Shown here: in pieces, positions 35,614-49,218 of the stretch
Layout of the letters: each line of letters begins with the position of its first letter
Position numbering within the stretch: the stretch's first letter is position 1
NCBI GenBank assembly: GCA_934045905.1
Contig: CAKOGZ010000011.1
Coordinates: forward strand, 1 to 64,000
Source: Leuctra nigra
Taxonomy: Eukaryota; Arthropoda; Insecta; Plecoptera; Leuctridae
Length of the DNA: 64,000 bases
Reading direction: 5' to 3'
The notes under the pieces: model-generated
Databases searched by the model: none
What the model saw: the letters and a program-made list of their open reading frames with translations, nothing else
What the model was told of the DNA's origin: nothing
Translations under genes and position numbers: made by a program

Positions 35614-38600
35614 GTTTCTGCACTTTTTAAGCCTCTCACCATCTACTATATAGGGTAACGTTGTCAAGTCTCTTAGAGTAATAGATTCGTCACAAAGTAG
35701 GAAACAAATAAAAAAATATCAATATGAGCTACTTCTAAAGTGGCACCCCCCTATTTTTATCGAATTTTCTTGAAGCCTACACAACGTTATGCCGAGAAAT
35801 GAAATAAAACACTTTTCGAAAATAATAGGCTTAACATTAACATGTAAAAAAAATCTCCCCTCTGCCTCCTGGAGTCGCCCGACGTTGCCCGGTCAGATAA
35901 TTTTATAATAAAGTTAGGTTAGGGTAGGTTAGCGAAGCGAGCGAAGCGAGCGTAGCTGACCCTTAACAAGCTTTAACCTACAGTGACAAAAAATTGATGA
36001 AAACCTATCAGGATTGTGCCCTTCTGCTTCTGAAGGACATAAACTAAGAAATGCGGCGTATCGGAGCGTCTGACAGAAAAAAGTGTTTCTGCACTTTTTA
36101 AGCCTCTCTCCATCATCTATATGGTGTATCATTTTCAGCTCTCTAAGAGTAATAGATTCGTCACAAAGTAGGAAACAAACAAAACTTTTTCAATATGACC
36201 TACTTCTAAAGTGGCACCCCCCTGTTTTTATCGAATTTTCTTGATGCCTACACAACGTTATGCCGAGAAATGTAATAAAACACTTTTCGAAAAAAAATAG
36301 GCTTATAAATAAAATTATAAAAAAGAACCCCACTCTGCCCCCTTGGAGTCGCCCGACGCTGCCCTGTCAGATTATTATATAATAAAGTTAGGTTAATACA
36401 GGTTAGCGAAGCGAGCGTAGCTGACTCATCACAAGCTTTAACCTCCATTGACTAAAAAATGGATGAAAACCTAGGAAATGAGAAAAATCTAAGGAACATT
36501 GTTAATTGTTACATTGTTACCTTTGTAGGCTAACCTACATTGTTGGTCAATATACATTGACAAAAAAATGGATGAAAATCTATCGGGGGTCGACCCATCA
36601 GCTTCTGAATAACATGAAGAGGTAATTCCGGCGAATCGGAGAGTCTGACATAAAAAAGTGTTTCTGCACTTTTTAAGCCTCTCACCATCTACTATATAGG
36701 GTAACGTTGTCAAGTCTCTTAGAGTAATAGATTCGTCACAAAGTAGGAAACAAATAAAAAAATATCAATATGAGCTACTTCTAAAGTGGCACCCCCCTAT
36801 TTTTATCGAATTTTCTTGAAGCCTACACAACGTTATGCCGAGAAATGAAATAAAACACTTTTCGAAAATAATAGGCTTAACATTAACATGTAAAAAAAAT
36901 CTCCCCTCTGCCTCCTGGAGTCGCCCGACGTTGCCCGGTCAGATAATTTTATAATAAAGTTAGGTTAGGGTAGGTTAGCGAAGCGAGCGAAGCGAGCGTA
37001 GCTGACCCTTAACAAGCTTTAACCTACAGTGACAAAAAATTGATGAAAACCTATCAGGATTGTGCCCTTCTGCTTCTGAAGGACATAAACTAAGAAATGC
37101 GGCGTATCGGAGCGTCTGACAGAAAAAAGTGTTTCTGCACTTTTTAAGCCTCTCTCCATCATCTATATGGTGTATCATTTTCAGCTCTCTAAGAGTAATA
37201 GATTCGTCACAAAGTAGGAAACAAACAAAACTTTTTCAATATGACCTACTTCTAAAGTGGCACCCCCCTGTTTTTATCGAATTTTCTTGATGCCTACACA
37301 ACGTTATGCCGAGAAATGTAATAAAACACTTTTCGAAAAAAAATAGGCTTATAAATAAAATTATAAAAAAGAACCCCACTCTGCCCCCTTGGAGTCGCCC
37401 GACGCTGCCCTGTCAGATTATTATATAATAAAGTTAGGTTAATACAGGTTAGCGAAGCGAGCGTAGCTGACTCATCACAAGCTTTAACCTCCATTGACTA
37501 AAAAATGGATGAAAACCTAGGAAATGAGAAAAATCTAAGGAACATTGTTAATTGTTACATTGTTACCTTTGTAGGCTAACCTACATTGTTGGTCAATATA
37601 CATTGACAAAAAAATGGATGAAAATCTATCGGGGGTCGACCCATCAGCTTCTGAATAACATGAAGAGGTAATTCCGGCGAATCGGAGAGTCTGACATAAA
37701 AAAGTGTTTCTGCACTTTTTAAGCCTCTCACCATCTACTATATAGGGTAACGTTGTCAAGTCTCTTAGAGTAATAGATTCGTCACAAAGTAGGAAACAAA
37801 TAAAAAAATATCAATATGAGCTACTTCTAAAGTGGCACCCCCCTATTTTTATCGAATTTTCTTGAAGCCTACACAACGTTATGCCGAGAAATGAAATAAA
37901 ACACTTTTCGAAAATAATAGGCTTAACATTAACATGTAAAAAAAATCTCCCCTCTGCCTCCTGGAGTCGCCCGACGTTGCCCGGTCAGATAATTTTATAA
38001 TAAAGTTAGGTTAGGGTAGGTTAGCGAAGCGAGCGAAGCGAGCGTAGCTGACCCTTAACAAGCTTTAACCTACAGTGACAAAAAATTGATGAAAACCTAT
38101 CAGGATTGTGCCCTTCTGCTTCTGAAGGACATAAACTAAGAAATGCGGCGTATCGGAGCGTCTGACAGAAAAAAGTGTTTCTGCACTTTTTAAGCCTCTC
38201 TCCATCATCTATATGGTGTATCATTTTCAGCTCTCTAAGAGTAATAGATTCGTCACAAAGTAGGAAACAAACAAAACTTTTTCAATATGACCTACTTCTA
38301 AAGTGGCACCCCCCTGTTTTTATCGAATTTTCTTGATGCCTACACAACGTTATGCCGAGAAATGTAATAAAACACTTTTCGAAAAAAAATAGGCTTATAA
38401 ATAAAATTATAAAAAAGAACCCCACTCTGCCCCCTTGGAGTCGCCCGACGCTGCCCTGTCAGATTATTATATAATAAAGTTAGGTTAATACAGGTTAGCG
38501 AAGCGAGCGTAGCTGACTCATCACAAGCTTTAACCTCCATTGACTAAAAAATGGATGAAAACCTAGGAAATGAGAAAAATCTAAGGAACATTGTTAATTG

Positions 38601-38751
38601 TTACATTGTTACCTTTGTAGGCTAACCTACATTGTTGGTCAATATACATTGACAAAAAAATGGATGAAAATCTATCGGGGGTCGACCCATCAGCTTCTGA
38701 ATAACATGAAGAGGTAATTCCGGCGAATCGGAGAGTCTGACATAAAAAAGT
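35614..38751 (+). repeat. Run of three near-identical 1046-bp units (U34-U36)
   Basis: Three units of exactly 1046 bp, all B1' type (GAAGAGGTAATT), with no diagnostic difference noted between them. A simple monomeric (single-unit period) stretch like this indicates recent local amplification of one unit. Confidence 0.85.
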
Positions 38752-40844
38752 GTTTCTGCACTTTTTAAGCCTCTCACCATCTACTATATAGGGTAACGTT
38801 GTCAAGTCTCTTAGAGTAATAGATTCGTCACAAAGTAGGAAACAAATAAAAAAATATCAATATGAGCTACTTCTAAAGTGGCACCCCCCTATTTTTATCG
38901 AATTTTCTTGAAGCCTACACAACGTTATGCCGAGAAATGAAATAAAACACTTTTCGAAAATAATAGGCTTAACATTAACATGTAAAAAAAAATCTCCCCT
39001 CTGCCTCCTGGAGTCGCCCGACGTTGCCCGGTCAGATAATTTTATAATAAAGTTAGGTTAGGGTAGGTTAGCGAAGCGAGCGAAGCGAGCGTAGCTGACC
39101 CTTAACAAGCTTTAACCTACAGTGACAAAAAATTGATGAAAACCTATCAGGATTGTGCCCTTCTGCTTCTGAAGGACATAAACTAAGAAATGCGGCGTAT
39201 CGGAGCGTCTGACAGAAAAAAGTGTTTCTGCACTTTTTAAGCCTCTCTCCATCATCTATATGGTGTATCATTTTCAGCTCTCTAAGAGTAATAGATTCGT
39301 CACAAAGTAGGAAACAAACAAAACTTTTTCAATATGACCTACTTCTTAAGTGGCACCCCCCTGTTTTTATCGAATTTTCTTGATGCCTACACAACGTTAT
39401 GCCGAGAAATGTAATAAAACACTTTTCGAAAAAAAATTGGCTTATAAATAAAATTATAAAAAAGAACCCCACTCTGCCCCCTTGGAGTCGCCCGACGCTG
39501 CCCTGTCAGATTATTATATAATAAAGTTAGGTTAATACAGGTTAGCGAAGCGAGCGTAGCTGACTCATCACAAGCTTTAACCTCCATTGACTAAAAAATG
39601 GATGAAAACCTAGGAAATGAGAAAAATCTAAGGAACATTGTTAATTGTTACATTGTTACCTTTGTAGGCTAACCTACATTGTTGGTCAATATACATTGAC
39701 AAAAAAATGGATGAAAATCTATCGGGGGTCGACCCATCAGCTTCTGAATAACATGAAGAGGTAATTCCGGCGAATCGGAGAGTCTGACATAAAAAAGTGT
39801 TTCTGCACTTTTTAAGCCTCTCACCATCTACTATATAGGGTAACGTTGTCAAGTCTCTTAGAGTAATAGATTCGTCACAAAGTAGGAAACAAATAAAAAA
39901 ATATCAATATGAGCTACTTCTAAAGTGGCACCCCCCTATTTTTATCGAATTTTCTTGAAGCCTACACAACGTTATGCCGAGAAATGAAATAAAACACTTT
40001 TCGAAAATAATAGGCTTAACATTAACATGTAAAAAAAATCTCCCCTCTGCCTCCTGGAGTCGCCCGACGTTGCCCGGTCAGATAATTTTATAATAAAGTT
40101 AGGTTAGGGTAGGTTAGCGAAGCGAGCGAAGCGAGCGTAGCTGACCCTTAACAAGCTTTAACCTACAGTGACAAAAAATTGATGAAAACCTATCAGGATT
40201 GTGCCCTTCTGCTTCTGAAGGACATAAACTAAGAAATGCGGCGTATCGGAGCGTCTGACAGAAAAAAGTGTTTCTGCACTTTTTAAGCCTCTCTCCATCA
40301 TCTATATGGTGTATCATTTTCAGCTCTCTAAGAGTAATAGATTCGTCACAAAGTAGGAAACAAACAAAACTTTTTCAATATGACCTACTTCTAAAGTGGC
40401 ACCCCCCTGTTTTTATCGAATTTTCTTGATGCCTACACAACGTTATGCCGAGAAATGTAATAAAACACTTTTCGAAAAAAAATAGGCTTATAAATAAAAT
40501 TATAAAAAAGAACCCCACTCTGCCCCCTTGGAGTCGCCCGACGCTGCCCTGTCAGATTATTATATAATAAAGTTAGGTTAATACAGGTTAGCGAAGCGAG
40601 CGTAGCTGACTCATCACAAGCTTTAACCTCCATTGACTAAAAAATGGATGAAAACCTAGGAAATGAGAAAAATCTAAGGAACATTGTTAATTGTTACATT
40701 GTTACCTTTGTAGGCTAACCTACATTGTTGGTCAATATACATTGACAAAAAAATGGATGAAAATCTATCGGGGGTCGACCCATCAGCTTCTGAATAACAT
40801 GAAGAGGTAATTCCGGCGAATCGGAGAGTCTGACATAAAAAAGT
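38752..40844 (+). repeat. Two units with the TTCTTAAG marker (U37-U38)
   Basis: U37 has ACTTCTTAAG (about 39347), AAAATTGGC (about 39437) and a nine-A run before TCTCCC. The first two markers recur together only in U44 (about 46671 and 46764), which has eight As. U38 is the plain B1' type. Confidence 0.85.
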
Positions 40845-42938
40845 GTTTCTGCACTTTTTAAGCCTCTCACCATCTACTATATAGGGTAACGTTGTCAAGT
40901 CTCTTAGAGTAATAGATTCGTCACAAAGTAGGAAACAAATAAAAAAATATCAATATGAGCTACTTCTAAAGTGGCACCCCCCTATTTTTATCGAATTTTC
41001 TTGAAGCCTACACAACGTTATGCCGAGAAATGAAATAAAACACTTTTCGAAAATAATAGGCTTAACATCAACATGTAAAAAAAAATCTCCCCTCTGCCTC
41101 CTGGAGTCGCCCGACGTTGCCCGGTCAGATAATTTTATAATAAAGTTAGGTTAGGGTAGGTTAGCGAAGCGAGCGAAGCGAGCGTAGCTGACCCTTAACA
41201 AGCTTTAACCTACAGTGACAAAAAATTGATGAAAACCTATCAGGTTTGTGCCCTTCTGCTTCTGAAGGACATAAACTAAGAAATGCGGCGTATCGGAGCG
41301 TCTGACAGAAAAAAGTGTTTCTGCACTTTTTAAGCCTCTCTCCATCATCTATATGGTGTATCATTTTCAGCTCTCTAAGAGTAATAGATTCGTCACAAAG
41401 TAGGAAACAAACAAAACTCTTTCAATATGACCTACTTCTAAAGTGGCACCCCCCTGTTTTTATCGAATTTTCTTGATGCCTACACAACGTTATGCCGAGA
41501 AATGTAATAAAACACTTTTCGAAAAAAAATAGGCTTATAAATAAAATTATAAAAAAGAACCCCACTCTGCCCCCTTGAAGTCGCCCGACGCTGCCCTGTC
41601 AGATTATTATATAATAAAGTTAGGTTAATACAGGTTAGCGAAGCGAGCGTAGCTGACTCATCACAAGCTTTAACCTCCATTGACTAAAAAATGGATGAAA
41701 ACCTAGGAAATGAGGAAAATCTAAGGAACATTGTTAATTGTTACATTGTTACATTTGTAGGCTAACCTACATTGTTGGTCAATATACATTGACAAAAAAA
41801 TGGATGAAAATCTATCGGGGGTCGACCCATCAGCTTCTGAATAACATGAACAGTTAATTCCGGCGAATCGGAGAGTCTGACATAAAAAAGTGTTTCTGCA
41901 CTTTTTAAGCCTTTCACCATCTACTATATAGGGTCACGTTGTCAACTCTCTTAGAGTAATAGATTCGTCACAAAGTAGGAAACAAATAAAAAAATATCAA
42001 TATGAGCTACTTCTAAAGTGGCACCCCCCTATTTTTATCGAATTTTCTTGAAGCCTACACAACGTTATGCCGAGAAATGAAATAAAACACTTATCGAAAA
42101 TAATAGGCTTAACATTAACATGTAAAAAAAAATCTCCCCTCTGCCTCCTGGAGTCGCCCGACGTTGCCCGGTCAGATAATTTTATAATAAAGTTAGGTTA
42201 GGGTAGGTTAGCGAAGCGAGCGAAGCGAGCGTAGCTGACCCTTAACAAGCTTTAACCTACAGTGACAAAAAATTGATGAAAACCTATCAGGATTGTGCCC
42301 TTCTGCTTCTGAAGGACATAAACTAAGAAATGCGGCGTATCGGAGCGTCTGACAGAAAAAAGTGTTTCTGCACTTTTTAAGCCTCTCTCCATCATCTATA
42401 TGGTGTATCATTTTCAGCTCTCTAAGAGTAATAGATTCGTCACAAAGTAGGAAACAAACAAAACTCTTTCAATATGACCTACTTCTAAAGTGGCACCCCC
42501 CTGTTTTTATCGAATTTTCTTGATGCCTACACAACGTTATGCCGAGAAATGTAATAAAACACTTTTCGAAAAAAAATAGGCTTATAAATAAAATTATAAA
42601 AAAGAACCCCACTCTGCCCCCTTGGAGTCGCCCGACGCTGCCCTGTCAGATTATTATATAATAAAGTTAGGTTAATACAGGTTAGCGAAGCGAGCGTAGC
42701 TGACTCATCACAAGCTTTAACCTCCATTGACTAAAAAATGGATGAAAACCTAGGAAATGAGGAAAATCTAAGGAACATTGTTAATTGTTACATTGTTACC
42801 TTTGTAGGCTAACCTACATTGTTGGTCAATATACATTGACAAAAAAATGGATGAAAATCTATCGGGGGTCGACCCATCAGCTTCTGAATAACATGAACAG
42901 TTAATTCCGGCGAATCGGAGAGTCTGACATAAAAAAGT
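40845..42938 (+). repeat. Two-unit K block, copy 1 (U39-U40)
   Basis: U39 carries ACATCAACATG, CAGGTTTGTG, CTTGAAGTCG and TTACATTTG. U40 carries CCTTTCACC, GGGTCACG and CACTTATCG. Both have AAACTCTTTC where left-hand units have AAACTTTTTC, and both are B2 with a single module (GAGGAAAA, CAGTTAATT). U40 is followed by GTTTCAGC and an extra A, which belong to the 5' end of the next unit. Confidence 0.87.
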
Positions 42939-45033
42939 GTTTCAGCACTTTTTAAGCCTCTCACCATCTACTATATAGGGTAACGTTGTCAACTCTCTTA
43001 GAGTAATAGATTCGTCACAAAGTAGGAAACAAATAAAAAAAATATCAATATGAGCTACTTCTAAAGTGGCACCCCCCTATTTTTATCGAATTTTCTTGAA
43101 GCCTACACAACGTTATGCCGAGAAATGAAATAAAACACTTTTCGAAAATAATAGGCTTAACATCAACATGTAAAAAAAAATCTCCCCTCTGCCTCCTGGA
43201 GTCGCCCGACGTTGCCCGGTCAGATAATTTTATAATAAAGTTAGGTTAGGGTAGGTTAGCGAAGCGAGCGAAGCGAGCGTAGCTGACCCTTAACAAGCTT
43301 TAACCTACAGTGACAAAAAATTGATGAAAACCTATCAGGTTTGTGCCCTTCTGCTTCTGAAGGACATAAACTAAGAAATGCGGCGTATCGGAGCGTCTGA
43401 CAGAAAAAAGTGTTTCTGCACTTTTTAAGCCTCTCTCCATCATCTATATGGTGTATCATTTTCAGCTCTCTAAGAGTAATAGATTCGTCACAAAGTAGGA
43501 AACAAACAAAACTCTTTCAATATGACCTACTTCTAAAGTGGCACCCCCCTGTTTTTATCGAATTTTCTTGATGCCTACACAACGTTATGCCGAGAAATGT
43601 AATAAAACACTTTTCGAAAAAAAATAGGCTTATAAATAAAATTATAAAAAAGAACCCCACTCTGCCCCCTTGAAGTCGCCCGACGCTGCCCTGTCAGATT
43701 ATTATATAATAAAGTTAGGTTAATACAGGTTAGCGAAGCGAGCGTAGCTGACTCATCACAAGCTTTAACCTCCATTGACTAAAAAATGGATGAAAACCTA
43801 GGAAATGAGGAAAATCTAAGGAACATTGTTAATTGTTACATTGTTACATTTGTAGGCTAACCTACATTGTTGGTCAATATACATTGACAAAAAAATGGAT
43901 GAAAATCTATCGGGGGTCGACCCATCAGCTTCTGAATAACATGAACAGTTAATTCCGGCGAATCGGAGAGTCTGACATAAAAAAGTGTTTCTGCACTTTT
44001 TAAGCCTTTCACCATCTACTATATAGGGTCACGTTGTCAACTCTCTTAGAGTAATAGATTCGTCACAAAGTAGGAAACAAATAAAAAAATATCAATATGA
44101 GCTACTTCTAAAGTGGCACCCCCCTATTTTTATCGAATTTTCTTGAAGCCTACACAACGTTATGCCGAGAAATGAAATAAAACACTTATCGAAAATAATA
44201 GGCTTAACATTAACATGTAAAAAAAAATCTCCCCTCTGCCTCCTGGAGTCGCCCGACGTTGCCCGGTCAGATAATTTTATAATAAAGTTAGGTTAGGGTA
44301 GGTTAGCGAAGCGAGCGAAGCGAGCGTAGCTGACCCTTAACAAGCTTTAACCTACAGTGACAAAAAATTGATGAAAACCTATCAGGATTGTGCCCTTCTG
44401 CTTCTGAAGGACATAAACTAAGAAATGCGGCGTATCGGAGCGTCTGACAGAAAAAAGTGTTTCTGCACTTTTTAAGCCTCTCTCCATCATCTATATGGTG
44501 TATCATTTTCAGCTCTCTAAGAGTAATAGATTCGTCACAAAGTAGGAAACAAACAAAACTCTTTCAATATGACCTACTTCTAAAGTGGCACCCCCCTGTT
44601 TTTATCGAATTTTCTTGATGCCTACACAACGTTATGCCGAGAAATGTAATAAAACACTTTTCGAAAAAAAATAGGCTTATAAATAAAATTATAAAAAAGA
44701 ACCCCACTCTGCCCCCTTGGAGTCGCCCGACGCTGCCCTGTCAGATTATTATATAATAAAGTTAGGTTAATACAGGTTAGCGAAGCGAGCGTAGCTGACT
44801 CATCACAAGCTTTAACCTCCATTGACTAAAAAATGGATGAAAACCTAGGAAATGAGGAAAATCTAAGGAACATTGTTAATTGTTACATTGTTACCTTTGT
44901 AGGCTAACCTACATTGTTGGTCAATATACATTGACAAAAAAATGGATGAAAATCTATCGGGGGTCGACCCATCAGCTTCTGAATAACATGAACAGTTAAT
45001 TCCGGCGAATCGGAGAGTCTGACATAAAAAAGT
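42939..45033 (+). repeat. Two-unit K block, copy 2 (U41-U42)
   Basis: A direct tandem duplicate of 40845-42938 at an offset of about 2095 bp, with the same marker set in both units. It begins with GTTTCAGC and ATAAAAAAAATATC (one more A), which copy 1 lacks; copy 1 begins with the ordinary GTTTCTGC. That 5' difference places the exchange within the A half. Confidence 0.87.
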
Positions 45034-48000
45034 GTTTCAGCACTTTTTAAGCCTCTCACCATCTACTATATAGGGTAACGTTGTCAACTCTCTTAGAGTA
45101 ATAGATTCGTCACAAAGTAGGAAACAAATAAAAAAAATATCAATATGAGCTACTTCTAAAGTGGCACCCCCCTATTTTTATCGAATTTTCTTGAAGCCTA
45201 CACAACGTTATGCCGAGAAATGAAATAAAACACTTTTCGAAAATAATAGGCTTAACATTAACATGTAAAAAAAATCTCCCCTCTGCCTCCTGGAGTCGCC
45301 CGACGTTGCCCGGTCAGATAATTTTATAATAAAGTTAGGTTAGGGTAGGTTAGCGAAGCGAGCGAAGCGAGCGTAGCTGACCCTTAACAAGCTTTAACCT
45401 ACAGTGACAAAAAATTGATGAAAACCTATCAGGATTGTGCCCTTCTGCTTCTGAAGGACATAAACTAAGAAATGCGGCGTATCGGAGCGTCTGACAGAAA
45501 AAAGTGTTTCTGCACTTTTTAAGCCTCTCTCCATCATCTATATGGTGTATCATTTTCAGCTCTCTAAGAGTAATAGATTCGTCACAAAGTAGGAAACAAA
45601 CAAAACTTTTTCAATATGACCTACTTCTAAAGTGGCACCCCCCTGTTTTTATCGAATTTTCTTGATGCCTACACAACGTTATGCCGAGAAATGTAATAAA
45701 ACACTTTTCGAAAAAAAATAGGCTTATAAATAAAATTATAAAAAAGAACCCCACTCTGCCCCCTTGGAGTCGCCCGACGCTGCCCTGTCAGATTATTATA
45801 TAATAAAGTTAGGTTAATACAGGTTAGCGAAGCGAGCGTAGCTGACTCATCACAAGCTTTAACCTCCATTGACTAAAAAATGGATGAAAACCTAGGAAAT
45901 GAGAAAAATCTAAGGAACATTGTTAATTGTTACATTGTTACCTTTGTAGGCTAACCTACATTGTTGGTCAATATACATTGACAAAAAAATGGATGAAAAT
46001 CTATCGGGGGTCGACCCATCAGCTTCTGAATAACATGAAGAGGTAATTCCGGCGAATCGGAGAGTCTGACATAAAAAAGTGTTTCTGCACTTTTTAAGCC
46101 TCTCACCATCTACTATATAGGGTAACGTTGTCAAGTCTCTTAGAGTAATAGATTCGTCACAAAGTAGGAAACAAATAAAAAAATATCAATATGAGCTACT
46201 TCTAAAGTGGCACCCCCCTATTTTTATCGAATTTTCTTGAAGCCTACACAACGTTATGCCGAGAAATGAAATAAAACACTTTTCGAAAATAATAGGCTTA
46301 ACATTAACATGTAAAAAAAATCTCCCCTCTGCCTCCTGGAGTCGCCCGACGTTGCCCGGTCAGATAATTTTATAATAAAGTTAGGTTAGGGTAGGTTAGC
46401 GAAGCGAGCGAAGCGAGCGTAGCTGACCCTTAACAAGCTTTAACCTACAGTGACAAAAAATTGATGAAAACCTATCAGGATTGTGCCCTTCTGCTTCTGA
46501 AGGACATAAACTAAGAAATGCGGCGTATCGGAGCGTCTGACAGAAAAAAGTGTTTCTGCACTTTTTAAGCCTCTCTCCATCATCTATATGGTGTATCATT
46601 TTCAGCTCTCTAAGAGTAATAGATTCGTCACAAAGTAGGAAACAAACAAAACTTTTTCAATATGACCTACTTCTTAAGTGGCACCCCCCTGTTTTTATCG
46701 AATTTTCTTGATGCCTACACAACGTTATGCCGAGAAATGTAATAAAACACTTTTCGAAAAAAAATTGGCTTATAAATAAAATTATAAAAAAGAACCCCAC
46801 TCTGCCCCCTTGGAGTCGCCCGACGCTGCCCTGTCAGATTATTATATAATAAAGTTAGGTTAATACAGGTTAGCGAAGCGAGCGTAGCTGACTCATCACA
46901 AGCTTTAACCTCCATTGACTAAAAAATGGATGAAAACCTAGGAAATGAGAAAAATCTAAGGAACATTGTTAATTGTTACATTGTTACCTTTGTAGGCTAA
47001 CCTACATTGTTGGTCAATATACATTGACAAAAAAATGGATGAAAATCTATCGGGGGTCGACCCATCAGCTTCTGAATAACATGAAGAGGTAATTCCGGCG
47101 AATCGGAGAGTCTGACATAAAAAAGTGTTTCTGCACTTTTTAAGCCTCTCACCATCTACTATATAGGGTAACGTTGTCAAGTCTCTTAGAGTAATAGATT
47201 CGTCACAAAGTAGGAAACAAATAAAAAAATATCAATATGAGCTACTTCTAAAGTGGCACCCCCCTATTTTTATCGAATTTTCTTGAAGCCTACACAACGT
47301 TATGCCGAGAAATGAAATAAAACACTTTTCGAAAATAATAGGCTTAACATTAACATGTAAAAAAAATCTCCCCTCTGCCTCCTGGAGTCGCCCGACGTTG
47401 CCCGGTCAGATAATTTTATAATAAAGTTAGGTTAGGGTAGGTTAGCGAAGCGAGCGAAGCGAGCGTAGCTGACCCTTAACAAGCTTTAACCTACAGTGAC
47501 AAAAAATTGATGAAAACCTATCAGGATTGTGCCCTTCTGCTTCTGAAGGACATAAACTAAGAAATGCGGCGTATCGGAGCGTCTGACAGAAAAAAGTGTT
47601 TCTGCACTTTTTAAGCCTCTCTCCATCATCTATATGGTGTATCATTTTCAGCTCTCTAAGAGTAATAGATTCGTCACAAAGTAGGAAACAAACAAAACTT
47701 TTTCAATATGACCTACTTCTAAAGTGGCACCCCCCTGTTTTTATCGAATTTTCTTGATGCCTACACAACGTTATGCCGAGAAATGTAATAAAACACTTTT
47801 CGAAAAAAAATAGGCTTATAAATAAAATTATAAAAAAGAACCCCACTCTGCCCCCTTGGAGTCGCCCGACGCTGCCCTGTCAGATTATTATATAATAAAG
47901 TTAGGTTAATACAGGTTAGCGAAGCGAGCGTAGCTGACTCATCACAAGCTTTAACCTCCATTGACTAAAAAATGGATGAAAACCTAGGAAATGAGAAAAA

Positions 48001-49218
48001 TCTAAGGAACATTGTTAATTGTTACATTGTTACCTTTGTAGGCTAACCTACATTGTTGGTCAATATACATTGACAAAAAAATGGATGAAAATCTATCGGG
48101 GGTCGACCCATCAGCTTCTGAATAACATGAAGAGGTAATTCCGGCGAATCGGAGAGTCTGACATAAAAAAGTGTTTCTGCACTTTTTAAGCCTCTCACCA
48201 TCTACTATATAGGGTAACGTTGTCAAGTCTCTTAGAGTAATAGATTCGTCACAAAGTAGGAAACAAATAAAAAAATATCAATATGAGCTACTTCTAAAGT
48301 GGCACCCCCCTATTTTTATCGAATTTTCTTGAAGCCTACACAACGTTATGCCGAGAAATGAAATAAAACACTTTTCGAAAATAATAGGCTTAACATTAAC
48401 ATGTAAAAAAAATCTCCCCTCTGCCTCCTGGAGTCGCCCGACGTTGCCCGGTCAGATAATTTTATAATAAAGTTAGGTTAGGGTAGGTTAGCGAAGCGAG
48501 CGAAGCGAGCGTAGCTGACCCTTAACAAGCTTTAACCTACAGTGACAAAAAATTGATGAAAACCTATCAGGATTGTGCCCTTCTGCTTCTGAAGGACATA
48601 AACTAAGAAATGCGGCGTATCGGAGCGTCTGACAGAAAAAAGTGTTTCTGCACTTTTTAAGCCTCTCTCCATCATCTATATGGTGTATCATTTTCAGCTC
48701 TCTAAGAGTAATAGATTCGTCACAAAGTAGGAAACAAACAAAACTTTTTCAATATGACCTACTTCTAAAGTGGCACCCCCCTGTTTTTATCGAATTTTCT
48801 TGATGCCTACACAACGTTATGCCGAGAAATGTAATAAAACACTTTTCGAAAAAAAATAGGCTTATAAATAAAATTATAAAAAAGAACCCCACTCTGCCCC
48901 CTTGGAGTCGCCCGACGCTGCCCTGTCAGATTATTATATAATAAAGTTAGGTTAATACAGGTTAGCGAAGCGAGCGTAGCTGACTCATCACAAGCTTTAA
49001 CCTCCATTGACTAAAAAATGGATGAAAACCTAGGAAATGAGAAAAATCTAAGGAACATTGTTAATTGTTACATTGTTACCTTTGTAGGCTAACCTACATT
49101 GTTGGTCAATATACATTGACAAAAAAATGGATGAAAATCTATCGGGGGTCGACCCATCAGCTTCTGAATAACATGAAGAGGTAATTCCGGCGAATCGGAG
49201 AGTCTGACATAAAAAAGT
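45034..49218 (+). repeat. Return to the left-hand unit type (U43-U46)
   Basis: Four units that resemble U34-U38. U43 starts with the GTTTCAGC and extra-A marker of the K lineage but then has eight As, AAACTTTTTC and GAAGAGG, so it is a chimera. U44 has the TTCTTAAG and TTGGC markers of U37. U45 and U46 are plain 1046-bp B1' units. Confidence 0.85.
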
